Shown here one piece after another: positions 1 to 7,407 of a stretch of DNA of 11,612 nucleotides. Each line of letters begins with the position of its first letter. Within the stretch, counting starts at the first letter, position 1. Both the position numbers and the translations under genes were made by a program. The notes under the pieces are model-generated. The model was given only the letters and a program-made list of their open reading frames with translations. It was not told the origin of the DNA and ran no database searches. The DNA lies in the NCBI GenBank assembly GCA_016219765.1, contig JACRKM010000130.1, forward strand, positions 1 to 11,612, given 5' to 3'. This DNA is from Candidatus Woesearchaeota archaeon. Its GTDB lineage: Archaea > Nanobdellota > Nanobdellia > Woesearchaeales > UBA11576.

Positions 1-3000
1 AAGATCCCTATTCCACAATTTTACTTCGTCTATTGTGCCATTCCAGAAACGTATAGTTCCCAGGCTGCCAAAGTCAATGACGGTGACGGAACCATTCGCG
101 TTTGAATTGAGATTATTAGAAGCGACTTGAGTTCCATTAACGTAGAGAACTACATGAGTACTATTCCATGTCCCGGCTATGAACGTCCAGTCACCATAAT
201 GTCCATTAGACAAAAGATCAACCGTCGCCGTACCATTACCAACTTTCAAATCATATACATTAGTACCTCCATTGTAAAAAAGACTAAGACCGCCGGCACT
301 GGTGCTGCGAATGTTTGCGATGAAGCATAAGTTTCCTGATTGACCGGTACAATTAACAGGCTTAACCCACGCAGCAAAAGTCCCAGTATTATTTATCGTA
401 TCAAACACCGTCGATGACCAAGGCAATGTTATTCTATCATTAAATCCATCAAACTGGTACGCGCCCCGCCCATCAAAACCTCCAGTCCTATTCCACACCG
501 CACCACCAAAGACCGTGCCGTTGTTTCTGAAGCCGGAGTAATCAATGCTTGCGTTTTGTTCATTCTGCGAACCGTTGCCACCCCACGCCTCAAAAGGCAT
601 GTTGAGTACAGCAATGCTTGAGCCATTCAAACGCCAATTAACAATATTCTTCACCACATCACCATCAACATCAACAGTAGACACATTATAAACAGTAATA
701 TTCTCAGAACTCAAGTTCGTGCCTAGCGTTGAATTAATCACCGGCGTTCCTTGTGTTGGTGCAGTACTAAGAACCGTCAAATTCGTGCTGCATGACTCTG
801 CGCCGTTAGTGAAGCCGTCGTTCGGCGTGATGCACGCGCTCCAATTCTCACCACGCAAAGTCTCGTTCCAAACAATTAAATCTGTGCGGTTCTCGAACAA
901 TGCTCTAATCTGGAACATCGACAATGACCGATTATAGATACGAACATCGTCGATACTTCCATTAAAGTACGCCGCCGCATCTTTTCCTATCGTGAATGGA
1001 CCCCAACTAGAAATAGAAGACAACTTTAAGCTCGCTTGCGATGTTAACGCACCGTTAACATACATTTTCATGCTATTAGTATTAGTAGTCCCATCCCACG
1101 TAAAAGCAATATGCTTCCAAACATTCAAACCAAGAGCTGCGGAATTAGTACTGTTACCCCCAACAGCCCACTCACTATAACAATATACAATATTATTTGC
1201 GGTGTAGGCTGTACACTGATAACCCCTACTTATACCCGTTCCAACAAGCCCGGGTTCGCCCACTACTTTTCTCGCAAACATCCAGAAAGTAACAGTAAAC
1301 GCTTTCGTAATGTTTATGCTTGCAGATTTACTCGCAGCGATATAATCATTCACACCATCAAAATTGTATGTTCCTCTTCCGTCAAAGCCTCCGGTTCTAT
1401 TCCACACTGCACCGCCAAAGACAGTGCCATTGTTCCCGAAGCCAGAGTAATCCATTGAGACATTGTTCTCGTTCTGCGTCCCGTTCGAGCCCCACGCCTC
1501 AAAAGGCATATTCAGAACAGCAAAACTTGAGCCGTTAAGGCGCCAGTCGACAATGTTCTTTACTATATCACCATCAACGTCAGCAGTAGACACATTGTAA
1601 ACAGTAATATTCTCAGTAGAACGATTCAAACCAAGAGTAGAATTAACCACCGGCGTCCCATGCGTCGGAATAGTATTGATGGCGATAGAATCAGATGCGT
1701 TCAGCGGCTCGAAATTCCTTCCTTCACAAGACACATTCCATGACACATTGCCTCCGGCACTGAACGTGCGATTGTAGAAAAACACATTAAACGCAGCCGA
1801 CCAGCTCATATTAAACGGACCGCTTGGAGAAACATTGAAAGCAATCGTACAATTACTCGCATTCGTCGGCTGATCAATCGGCGCACCATTCGTCACATTC
1901 GTATAATTCGCAGTGAAATTCACAAGCAAACTAACAAACACCAGCTTCGAGCCGCCCTGCGAATCATTGCTATCGTAAATCGACAAATTCGAATTAACAC
2001 TCACAGAGAAATTACTGAACCCTGATACATTGAATGAAATATTGCCGCCATCGCCAAAGAATGTTATGTTGCACGTTGTTCCAAGACAGATCGATCCATT
2101 GCGGCGCACCACAGGAACCTTCGAGAGAGAAACATTACGCAATGTCACATTCGCAGAAGAATTAAACGACTCGTGCAAGCCTCCGCCAAGTGTACTTACG
2201 TTCACGTTAACGGAACCTTTGCCAAGCGTTATGTTCCCATTGATAAACATGCCTGAGACATTCACCGCCTGGCTGCCCCAGCGGATGATGCCGTACGTAA
2301 CGTTATCCAAAACAAGATTCGTTACTGCAGTCAGGTCAGCAACGTTATCGAAGTCCGTAGATGCCCCGGCAAATGAGCTGGATCGCGGCAGCGTGCCTGT
2401 CTGCGCAGCCCTGATCGTCAGATTCGCCGAACATTTCTCCTGACCATTCACAAAGCCATCGTTTGGAGTGATGCACGCGCTCCAGTTTTGGCCAACAGCG
2501 AGCTCTTGGCTAACGATCAAATCCGTTCGATTGTTATACAACGCAAGAATCTCCGCATTTGACAACGAACGATTGTAAATCCGCACATCATCAACAAGCC
2601 CATTAATATTATAGGTGTTGCTCCTACCTCTGCCGATCTCCAGGGGACCGGTTGTGGAGGTAACTGGGTCTGCCCGAGCCGTAGCGGTCCCTTCAACTCC
2701 ATTCACGAAGACTACAATGTGTGTTCCATTGTACCTTCCAACGATATGATTCCAGTTCGTTACATTGAGTTCTTTACCAGCAGTGACTGTGTAGGTGCTA
2801 ATGAAAAAGTTCACTTCTGTCGCGTTGTTATAAAATATTCCATACCCATCAGTCCATGCCCCACTAGTTGACTTCATCAGAATTACATCATAAAGGCTAG
2901 GAGCTACGAGATTGCGCGTCCATAATGAAATCGTCATGTTATAAGTTATAAGATCGATATTGGGTGCGTTTGGAATGCTAATGTAATCATCAACACCATC

Positions 3001-4716
3001 AAACAAGTACGCACCACGCCCATCGAATCCTCCAGTCCTATTCCACAGTGCGCCACCGATCACCGTGCCATTCGTCTTGAAGGCCGAATAGTCTATGGAA
3101 GCGTCGTTCTCGTTATGCGTTCCGTTCGAGCCCCACGCTTCAAACGGCATATTCAACACCGCGAAACTTGAGCCGTTAAGGCGCCAGTCGACGATATTCT
3201 TCACCACATCACCATCAACATCAACGGTAGATGTGTTGTAAACAGTAATATTCTCAGAAGTTCGATTCGTGCCTAACGTCGAATTAATCGCTGGCGTCCC
3301 CTGCGTCGGAATAGAATTGATGGCGATAGAATCAGATGCATTCAGCGGCTCGAACTTCCTTCCTTCACAAGACACATTCCATGACACATTGCCTCCGGCA
3401 CTGAACGTGCGATTGTAGAAAAACACATTAAACGCGGCCGACCAGCTCATATTAAACGGACCACTCGGAGAAACATTGAAAGAAATCGTACAATTGCTAT
3501 TATTCGTAGGCTGATCGATCGGCAGGCCGCTCGTCACGTTCGTATAATTCGCAGTGAAATTCACAAGCAAACTGACAAAGACCACACGCGAACCGCCCTC
3601 TGAATCATTAAAGTCATAAATCGACAAGTTCGCATTAGACTTCGTGGAGAAATTACTGAATCCGGAAACATTAAATGTCAATACTCCGTTTTCATAGCTT
3701 GTAATGTTGCAGAACGGCGACAGGCAGATGCCTCCATTCTTGAGAACAACCGGCGTAAATGCGTATGGTAAACTCTTGATTTGCAGTTCGCTTGCATGAT
3801 TAAACACAGCACATTCCGGAGTTTCCTTAAGCCCTACAAGATTGGATTCTACAACAACACACGCATCCACTCCAGATATATCATCCACTTCGCTTTCTCT
3901 AAACTTAATCTTGCCAAGGCTGTTCTCCACAGAACGCGCTGCAGCATTAATGACTGGCGTCATGTTGAATGGCGCTTGAGCCTGCACAGGCAGTATCATG
4001 ACAGGCACAGCGGATTTTTGTGAAACGTTCTGAGTCGCGTTTTGTGATTCATTGAGTGTTGCATTTGATTCATTGAGCGTAGTATTGAGTTCTGCAACAG
4101 GGGCTCGCGCTGGTTCTTCTGGCGGCACCTTCTTCGTTTGATTTTTCGTTTTATTTGCTTCAGAACCGGGTGCTTCAACCGGCTCTTCCAGAGACTCGTT
4201 CTCTTGCAACTGCCCAATCTCGTATATGTTCTGCACAAGATTGCCGATAAAGCTTGACTTACCATGATCCGTTGCTCCAGCAATCGTCTTTAAGCCATAC
4301 GTGAATCCCTGTACGAAGCAGTCCTTGATCACAACATTTACATGGCCATCGTTCAGGATTCCGGTGCCATTGCCTGACCCTGCAATCGTCGCGCCGCTGC
4401 AGTCGACAGTCACGTTATCGGACGCGATGACAATTGCAGCGCTCTCAGGTGCAACGTCATACGCGTACAAGCCAGCATCAAGCACTACACTCTCATTCAC
4501 ATAATAAGTGTTCAATGTATCAAGTGTTACTGCGCCAGTTGGAGAGTGCAGACCAGCAAACATGCCCGGATAGAAAAGCGCCACAAGAAGTGCAAACAAC
4601 GCGAGCAACGCGGAGGGTAAGATTATGTTCCTTGGGCGCATTCTTCCAGCTGGCGCGGGTGCTGGCGCAGGGTTGAACAGCACATTCGCCTTCCAAGCTT
4701 CGGTTGCGCGCATCAT
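1..4716 (-). CDS. Giant membrane-anchored LamG-repeat surface glycoprotein (C-terminus beyond window)
   Basis: This frame is open for 1572 codons from ATG 4716 to the window edge, so the C-terminus is missing. Residues 1-30 are basic/Pro-Ala (NPAPAPAPAG). A hydrophobic segment at about 31-55 should anchor the protein with the rest outside the cell. Residues 59-168 resemble a NosD/pectate-lyase-like beta-helix fragment (NVTVDCSGATI, NVVIKDC). A charged linker rich in N-x-T/S follows (about 170-235). Two beta-rich units ending in FNVSGFSNFS lie near 280-357 and 810-905. LamG (concanavalin A-like) domains lie at about 561-716, 1107-1266 and 1411-1572; each has a FDGRG motif and ends like DDVRIYNRSLS. 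NWSACITPNDGF/CS motifs follow the first two LamG domains. N-glycosylation sequons are very dense. The start is chosen because ATGA overlaps the upstream HTH gene's stop, with a GGGGTGGGCGAG Shine-Dalgarno-like stretch just upstream; ATG 4713 is an alternative. A role in adhesion or glycan binding is inferred from LamG; the ligand is unknown. Confidence 0.9.
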   Translation of the reverse strand, partial: MMRATEAWKANVLFNPAPAPAPAGRMRPRNIILPSALLALFALLVALFYPGMFAGLHSPTGAVTLDTLNTYYVNESVVLDAGLYAYDVAPESAAIVIASDNVTVDCSGATIAGSGNGTGILNDGHVNVVIKDCFVQGFTYGLKTIAGATDHGKSSFIGNLVQNIYEIGQLQENESLEEPVEAPGSEANKTKNQTKKVPPEEPARAPVAELNTTLNESNATLNESQNATQNVSQKSAVPVMILPVQAQAPFNMTPVINAAARSVENSLGKIKFRESEVDDISGVDACVVVESNLVGLKETPECAVFNHASELQIKSLPYAFTPVVLKNGGICLSPFCNITSYENGVLTFNVSGFSNFSTKSNANLSIYDFNDSEGGSRVVFVSLLVNFTANYTNVTSGLPIDQPTNNSNCTISFNVSPSGPFNMSWSAAFNVFFYNRTFSAGGNVSWNVSCEGRKFEPLNASDSIAINSIPTQGTPAINSTLGTNRTSENITVYNTSTVDVDGDVVKNIVDWRLNGSSFAVLNMPFEAWGSNGTHNENDASIDYSAFKTNGTVIGGALWNRTGGFDGRGAYLFDGVDDYISIPNAPNIDLITYNMTISLWTRNLVAPSLYDVILMKSTSGAWTDGYGIFYNNATEVNFFISTYTVTAGKELNVTNWNHIVGRYNGTHIVVFVNGVEGTATARADPVTSTTGPLEIGRGRSNTYNINGLVDDVRIYNRSLSNAEILALYNNRTDLIVSQELAVGQNWSACITPNDGFVNGQEKCSANLTIRAAQTGTLPRSSSFAGASTDFDNVADLTAVTNLVLDNVTYGIIRWGSQAVNVSGMFINGNITLGKGSVNVNVSTLGGGLHESFNSSANVTLRNVSLSKVPVVRRNGSICLGTTCNITFFGDGGNISFNVSGFSNFSVSVNSNLSIYDSNDSQGGSKLVFVSLLVNFTANYTNVTNGAPIDQPTNASNCTIAFNVSPSGPFNMSWSAAFNVFFYNRTFSAGGNVSWNVSCEGRNFEPLNASDSIAINTIPTHGTPVVNSTLGLNRSTENITVYNVSTADVDGDIVKNIVDWRLNGSSFAVLNMPFEAWGSNGTQNENNVSMDYSGFGNNGTVFGGAVWNRTGGFDGRGTYNFDGVNDYIAASKSASINITKAFTVTFWMFARKVVGEPGLVGTGISRGYQCTAYTANNIVYCYSEWAVGGNSTNSAALGLNVWKHIAFTWDGTTNTNSMKMYVNGALTSQASLKLSSISSWGPFTIGKDAAAYFNGSIDDVRIYNRSLSMFQIRALFENRTDLIVWNETLRGENWSACITPNDGFTNGAESCSTNLTVLSTAPTQGTPVINSTLGTNLSSENITVYNVSTVDVDGDVVKNIVNWRLNGSSIAVLNMPFEAWGGNGSQNEQNASIDYSGFRNNGTVFGGAVWNRTGGFDGRGAYQFDGFNDRITLPWSSTVFDTINNTGTFAAWVKPVNCTGQSGNLCFIANIRSTSAGGLSLFYNGGTNVYDLKVGNGTATVDLLSNGHYGDWTFIAGTWNSTHVVLYVNGTQVASNNLNSNANGSVTVIDFGSLGTIRFWNGTIDEVKLWNRDL
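445..756 (-). repeat. Partial internal repeat copy C of the LamG gene
   Basis: This encodes residues 1321-1424 and matches only the second half of copies A and B (TQGTPVINSTLG through WRLNGSS, NMPFEAW and FDGRGAY). The first half of the module is absent here: the NWSACITPNDG motif runs directly into it, so the repeat order is not uniform. Confidence 0.85.
1336..2043 (-). repeat. Internal repeat copy B of the LamG gene
   Basis: This encodes residues 892-1127, the gap-free counterpart of copy A. From 1681 to about 1849 it differs from copy A at only a handful of positions, although flanking parts of the same module and the LamG domains that follow have diverged strongly. Confidence 0.9.
2977..3684 (-). 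repeat. Internal repeat copy A of the LamG gene
   Basis: This encodes residues 345-580 and aligns without gaps to copy B exactly 1641 bp away (residues 892-1127). It covers the FNVSGFSNFS end of one unit, a region with VSLLVNFTANYTNVT, and the WRLNGSSFAVLNMPFEAW unit leading into LamG 1. Part of it (about 3322-3490) is almost identical in DNA to copy B. Confidence 0.9.
4303..4536 (-). repeat. Beta-helix-domain repeat, copy in the large surface gene
   Basis: DNA encoding about residues 61-138 is close to identical, gap-free, to 7680-7913 in the small surface-protein gene (constant offset 3377). By eye roughly nine bases in ten agree, including long uninterrupted runs. The flanking DNA encoding the membrane anchors is not visibly similar. 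Confidence 0.9.
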
Positions 4717-5423
4717 GTCTTCTCGCCCACCCCCTGCTTGTGAGTCGACATTTTCTTTTGCGCACGATGATAGACTGTCCAGATGGTGCGATTGTCGCGA
4801 TGCAGTAGAACAGAGATCTGGTTCAATGAAAGATGCAATTCATCGCGCAAGTACTGCGTGATTGATTCGAGAACGCTCAGATTGCGGTTTGCGATGACGG
4901 AGAATGGCACGTTGATTTTTTCTAAGTCAACATGAGAAGCAACAGTACGCAATTTTGCAATTAAGTCGCGATCGCTTTGCAATGCTTGAATATCAAAACG
5001 GCCAGAAACTTTTTTGCTCGCAATGGAATACGTAGTCCAGATCGTTTTTGGACTGCGATTGAGCAATGCACCAATCTCAGTAATTGATTTGTTTAGTTCT
5101 TCCTTGATGTATTTGACAGTGATCTCAAGGCCGCTGAGTTTTTCTGTTGCAAAAAGAACAACCGGCAGGCCATGCTCTGCAACAGGTTCTGCAGTGGGTG
5201 ATGTCTGTTTTGGCTGAGCAGCTTCTTTGGCTGCTTCTTTAGATGGCTTTGCTGCAAGAATATCAAGAAGCTGTTGAACCGATATCTGCTGATACTTTGC
5301 GGTAAGATGATCAGAAACAATCTGCGCAATTTCATCCTTGATTTTCTCTGCATCAAGAGGAGGGCTGGAGCTAGCTCTATCGCTTACTCTATCTATGCTT
5401 TGCTGCCTTCCTCTTTTTCTCAA
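4713..5423 (-). CDS. Tandem helix-turn-helix DNA-binding protein, upstream partner of the LamG gene
   Basis: A 236-residue soluble protein with no membrane segment. A basic N-terminus and an acidic/Ala-Lys stretch (about 24-80) precede two copies of a ~54-residue module at about 86-139 and 172-225. Each module ends in a sigma-region-4-like helix-turn-helix (ITEIGALLNRSPKTIWTTY and LNQISVLLHRDNRTIWTVY) followed by a basic helix. One chain therefore carries two similar DNA-binding units. The start is TTG 5423, directly after an in-frame TAG, with GGCGTGAG just upstream; no ATG is available until the C-terminus. Its TGA stop overlaps the LamG gene start (ATGA), implying one mRNA and coupled translation. 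A paralogue at 8117-8656 has the same partner arrangement. Local transcriptional regulation is inferred. I do not recognise a named family beyond sigma-70-region-4-like HTH. Confidence 0.85.
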   Translation of the reverse strand: MRKRGRQQSIDRVSDRASSSPPLDAEKIKDEIAQIVSDHLTAKYQQISVQQLLDILAAKPSKEAAKEAAQPKQTSPTAEPVAEHGLPVVLFATEKLSGLEITVKYIKEELNKSITEIGALLNRSPKTIWTTYSIASKKVSGRFDIQALQSDRDLIAKLRTVASHVDLEKINVPFSVIANRNLSVLESITQYLRDELHLSLNQISVLLHRDNRTIWTVYHRAQKKMSTHKQGVGEKT

Positions 5424-5472
5424 CTACTCACGCCATTCAATAGACAACCAATCCCACTCTGTAAGTAGTTTC

Positions 5473-5482
5473 GTTTATAAAG
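5473..5482 (-). promoter_or_regulatory. TATA box for the HTH-LamG unit
   Basis: Read on the minus strand this is CTTTATAAAC, a good archaeal TATA box about 50 bp upstream of TTG 5423, predicting a start near 5448 and a short leader. A second candidate, CTATAAAATA (5540-5549), lies further upstream. Confidence 0.55.
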
Positions 5483-5678
5483 ATTTCTATTTTGTAAGAT
5501 TTCTTCCCTTGATGAGAGAAATTTATTAACCACCTATCTTATTTTATAGGAAGTATTACTTACATTTAAAGAAGAGTATGGGCAGGAATCCTCTTTTGAA
5601 GGCATTTATTTAAAAAAGAATCCCATCATGTACTATTCTATTTGTAATAAATAGAAGCCGCATTTCCGTCATTCTTTC

Positions 5679-5739
5679 ATTTCAATTTGGGTTTGATGCC
5701 CCGCAGCTCTGCTGCGGTTTGAACCACCCAAATTGAAAT
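5679..5739. repeat. Nested foldback element 1
   Basis: A perfect 14-bp outer stem (ATTTCAATTTGGGT 5679-5692 with 5726-5739) and a perfect 7-bp inner stem (CCGCAGC 5701-5707 with GCTGCGG 5711-5717) closing a TCT triloop. The two are separated by symmetrical 8-nt internal loops. It lies between divergent genes, so it is not the terminator of either. Confidence 0.85.
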
Positions 5740-5741
5740 TC

Positions 5742-5826
5742 GAAATTGCCGGTCGCGAAGCGAAAAAAGTCGCGTAATACACCGGGGCTCTGCCCCGGCC
5801 GGGATAGTGACTTTTTAGGCAATTTC
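5742..5826. repeat. Nested foldback element 2
   Basis: It starts three bases after element 1. The outer stem is GAAATTGCC 5742-5750 with 5818-5826 (9 bp, perfect), the middle stem AAAAAGTC 5764-5771 with 5809-5816 (8 bp, perfect), and the core stem CCGGGGC 5782-5788 with 5792-5798 (7 bp, perfect), again closing a TCT triloop. A small side hairpin TCGC-GAA-GCGA sits at 5753-5763. Confidence 0.85.
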
Positions 5827-5857
5827 TTTATTTGTAATACTACATTCCCAAAACGCG

Positions 5858-5886
5858 TATTATAATACTAAATCAGCATTACAATA
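5858..5886. promoter_or_regulatory. Imperfect palindrome, operator-like, first copy
   Basis: TATTATAATAC (5858-5868) and GCATTACAATA (5876-5886) form an inverted repeat matching at 9 of 11 positions around a 7-nt spacer. A related sequence (22 of 30 positions over 5861-5890) occurs exactly 90 bp downstream at 5951-5980. Confidence 0.5.
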
Positions 5887-5891
5887 CACAC

Positions 5892-5903
5892 AAAATATAT
5901 AAG
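5892..5903 (+). promoter_or_regulatory. Upstream TATA-like element for the ATPase gene
   Basis: AAAATATATAAG resembles an archaeal TATA box and begins just after the first palindrome. It could give a longer leader for the ATPase mRNA or be background of an A+T-rich stretch. Confidence 0.35.
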
Positions 5904-5941
5904 TCTTTGTGCTGTTGTCGTAATTTTAGACTATAATAAAG

Positions 5942-5953
5942 TTTATATATTTT
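5942..5953 (+). promoter_or_regulatory. Main TATA box for the ATPase gene
   Basis: TTTATATATTTT is a near-consensus archaeal TATA box. It predicts a start at about 5968-5975, inside the second palindrome copy (5951-5980), a position where a bound protein would block transcription. GAGGGT (5991-5996) is a plausible ribosome-binding site seven bases before ATG 6004. Confidence 0.6.
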
Positions 5954-5980
5954 AATACTAAATATACATTATAATATATG
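5951..5980. promoter_or_regulatory. Operator-like repeat, second copy
   Basis: TTTAATACTAAAT followed by CATTATAATA repeats the layout of the copy at 5861-5890, exactly 90 bp away. It lies immediately after the TATA box and over the predicted transcription start of the ATPase gene. Autoregulation or control by a neighbouring HTH protein is possible but unproven. Confidence 0.45.
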
Positions 5981-6003
5981 AAAGTTGAAAGAGGGTATTA
6001 CAA

Positions 6004-7317
6004 ATGACTGCAACTTTTACTGAAAAATCTCTTTCTAATATTTGGGAGATATATGGATTAATTTCAGACCCCTTTTATGTTGGCCCTATTCTTGTATTCG
6101 GCGGAAACCTGCCTAGATCCACTTTTATTGGAAGAAATAAGGAGAAAAAAAGATTGTTGGCTATTTTGAGGTCTCGTGGAGGGTCGAGAATATTAGTTTC
6201 GGGAGAACCTGGAGTCGGTAAAACTAGTTTTGTAAATGTAGTAAGATCGGAAGCTCTGGATGCTGGTTTTTTTACGCCTATGAAAGAAATAGGAGTCCAA
6301 CCCGAGTGGGAAGCAAATGATTTTATTCTAAATACATTATTTGCTATTTATAACACGCTCGTTCGCCAGAGTAAAGAAGAAGTTCTATCGAAAAATTTAT
6401 TCTTAGAACTTCAAAAATTAGTAACTTCTGTTAACATTAGTAGTTATTCGGGTTCAATATCTGTTGCGGGTTATGGGGTTGGCGGTTCTAAAAATGATGT
6501 ACCGAATGTGCAACAGATAACGACATCATACCTTCTGGATATATTTGAGAGAATTATTTTAGATTTAACTAGTAAAGAAAGTTTTTCAGAAGTAATAATA
6601 CATTATAACAATTTAGAAAATTTCAAGTCTGATGAACTGGCGCTTCTTTTTAAAAGAATAAGAGATTTCATTCTCACAGAAAAGGTACACTTTATTTTTG
6701 TTGGAGATTTAACTGTTCCACCAATTATTCAATCGGTTCCGAGAGCCCAATCTATTTTTAGTGATACTCCAATAATATTGGAAAGTTTATCTTTTGAAGA
6801 AACTCTACAAATCTTAGAAAAACGCGTTGAAACACTTAAAATACCTGGTTTAACGCACGTTACACCATATACTGTGGATGCGGTGAAATTATTATATGAT
6901 TTGTACAATGGCAACATTCGCTATATTCTTAATAGTTTATCAACGGCGATAAGAGAATTATCAACTGAACGGCCAATAATTCTAGACAATGAAATAATCT
7001 CCAATATTCTTTCTAAAGTTGCAGAAGACAGATGGTTATCAAAACTAAGCCATTGGGAAAAAGAAATTTTGGGAAGTATGTTAAATAAAAAAGAAATGAG
7101 TAACAAAGAACTCTCTCAGAAACTTCATAAAAAACCACAGAATATATCGAAAGCGCTAAAGAAACTCCAAGAAATCTCATCAATATATTTAAACAGAACA
7201 GAAGGAACGAGTAAACTTTATGCTGTGCATCCTTCAGTTAAATGGTTCCTGTTATCCAATAAAACAAAAAATAAGATTGACGATGAGAACTTGCTAAAAT
7301 ATTTTGTATTTATTTAG
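6004..7317 (+). CDS. AAA+ ATPase with C-terminal winged helix (Orc1/Cdc6-like architecture)
   Basis: A 437-residue soluble protein. An N-terminal YGLISDPF motif (17-24) and FIGRNKEKKRLL (41-52) precede a Walker A P-loop GEPGVGKTS (67-75). A glycine-rich insertion SVAGYGVGGSK lies at 153-163. The Walker B position is VIIHYNNLE (197-205), with Asn where Asp/Glu is usual. A sensor-1-like strand HFIFVGD (229-235) and a sensor-2-like GNIRYILNSL (303-312) follow. Residues about 344-418 form a winged-helix-like domain (MSNKELSQKLHKKPQNISKA). The order P-loop, sensors, winged helix matches Orc1/Cdc6 and related DNA-associated AAA+ proteins, but the origin-binding signatures of true Orc1/Cdc6 are not clear, so I do not call it a replication initiator. 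The gene is visibly richer in A+T than its neighbours, suggesting separate acquisition. Its cellular role is unknown. Confidence 0.85.
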   Translation: MTATFTEKSLSNIWEIYGLISDPFYVGPILVFGGNLPRSTFIGRNKEKKRLLAILRSRGGSRILVSGEPGVGKTSFVNVVRSEALDAGFFTPMKEIGVQPEWEANDFILNTLFAIYNTLVRQSKEEVLSKNLFLELQKLVTSVNISSYSGSISVAGYGVGGSKNDVPNVQQITTSYLLDIFERIILDLTSKESFSEVIIHYNNLENFKSDELALLFKRIRDFILTEKVHFIFVGDLTVPPIIQSVPRAQSIFSDTPIILESLSFEETLQILEKRVETLKIPGLTHVTPYTVDAVKLLYDLYNGNIRYILNSLSTAIRELSTERPIILDNEIISNILSKVAEDRWLSKLSHWEKEILGSMLNKKEMSNKELSQKLHKKPQNISKALKKLQEISSIYLNRTEGTSKLYAVHPSVKWFLLSNKTKNKIDDENLLKYFVFI

Positions 7318-7384
7318 CAGCCCACTTCGCGGCGCCGCTCACGACGCCCGCCATTTCCAGTCTTATTTACTTGATGTTACCTTG

Positions 7385-7390
7385 TTTTTT
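7385..7390 (+). terminator. T-run, possible ATPase terminator
   Basis: TTTTTT lies 68 bases after the ATPase stop codon in a T-rich context. Archaeal transcription often ends at such U-tracts. The evidence is only compositional. Confidence 0.35.
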
Positions 7391-7407
7391 GTGACAAATC
7401 ATTCCTG

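Larger units (their letters stand above)
5424..6003. other. Divergent intergenic region without a gene
   Basis: I see no credible coding sequence in these 580 bases. They hold the promoter of the HTH-LamG unit (left), two adjacent nested foldbacks (5679-5739 and 5742-5826), and an A+T-rich promoter zone for the ATPase (5831-6003). The 7-mer GTATTAC or its complement GTAATAC occurs at 5553, 5774, 5834 and 5995. The abrupt switch from G+C-rich hairpin cores to very A+T-rich DNA at about 5821 is notable. Confidence 0.8.

Noticed and set aside
445-3684. CRISPR-like or tandem non-coding repeats
   Set aside because: The repeats are long, in frame and protein-coding within one gene; there is no short-repeat/unique-spacer pattern.
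1-4700. Many short plus-strand open frames (for example 1111-1458 and 2030-2443)
   Set aside because: They are antisense shadows of the 1572-codon minus-strand LamG gene, which carries recognisable domains throughout.
5424-6003. Replication origin next to an Orc1/Cdc6-like gene
   Set aside because: The region is A+T-rich with repeats, but I see no recognisable origin recognition boxes, and the ATPase is not clearly a true Orc1/Cdc6. Repeats in a divergent promoter region explain it as well.
6004-7317. Antiviral defence or toxin ATPase
   Set aside because: P-loop and winged helix alone do not support defence; no nuclease, effector or known defence partner is adjacent.
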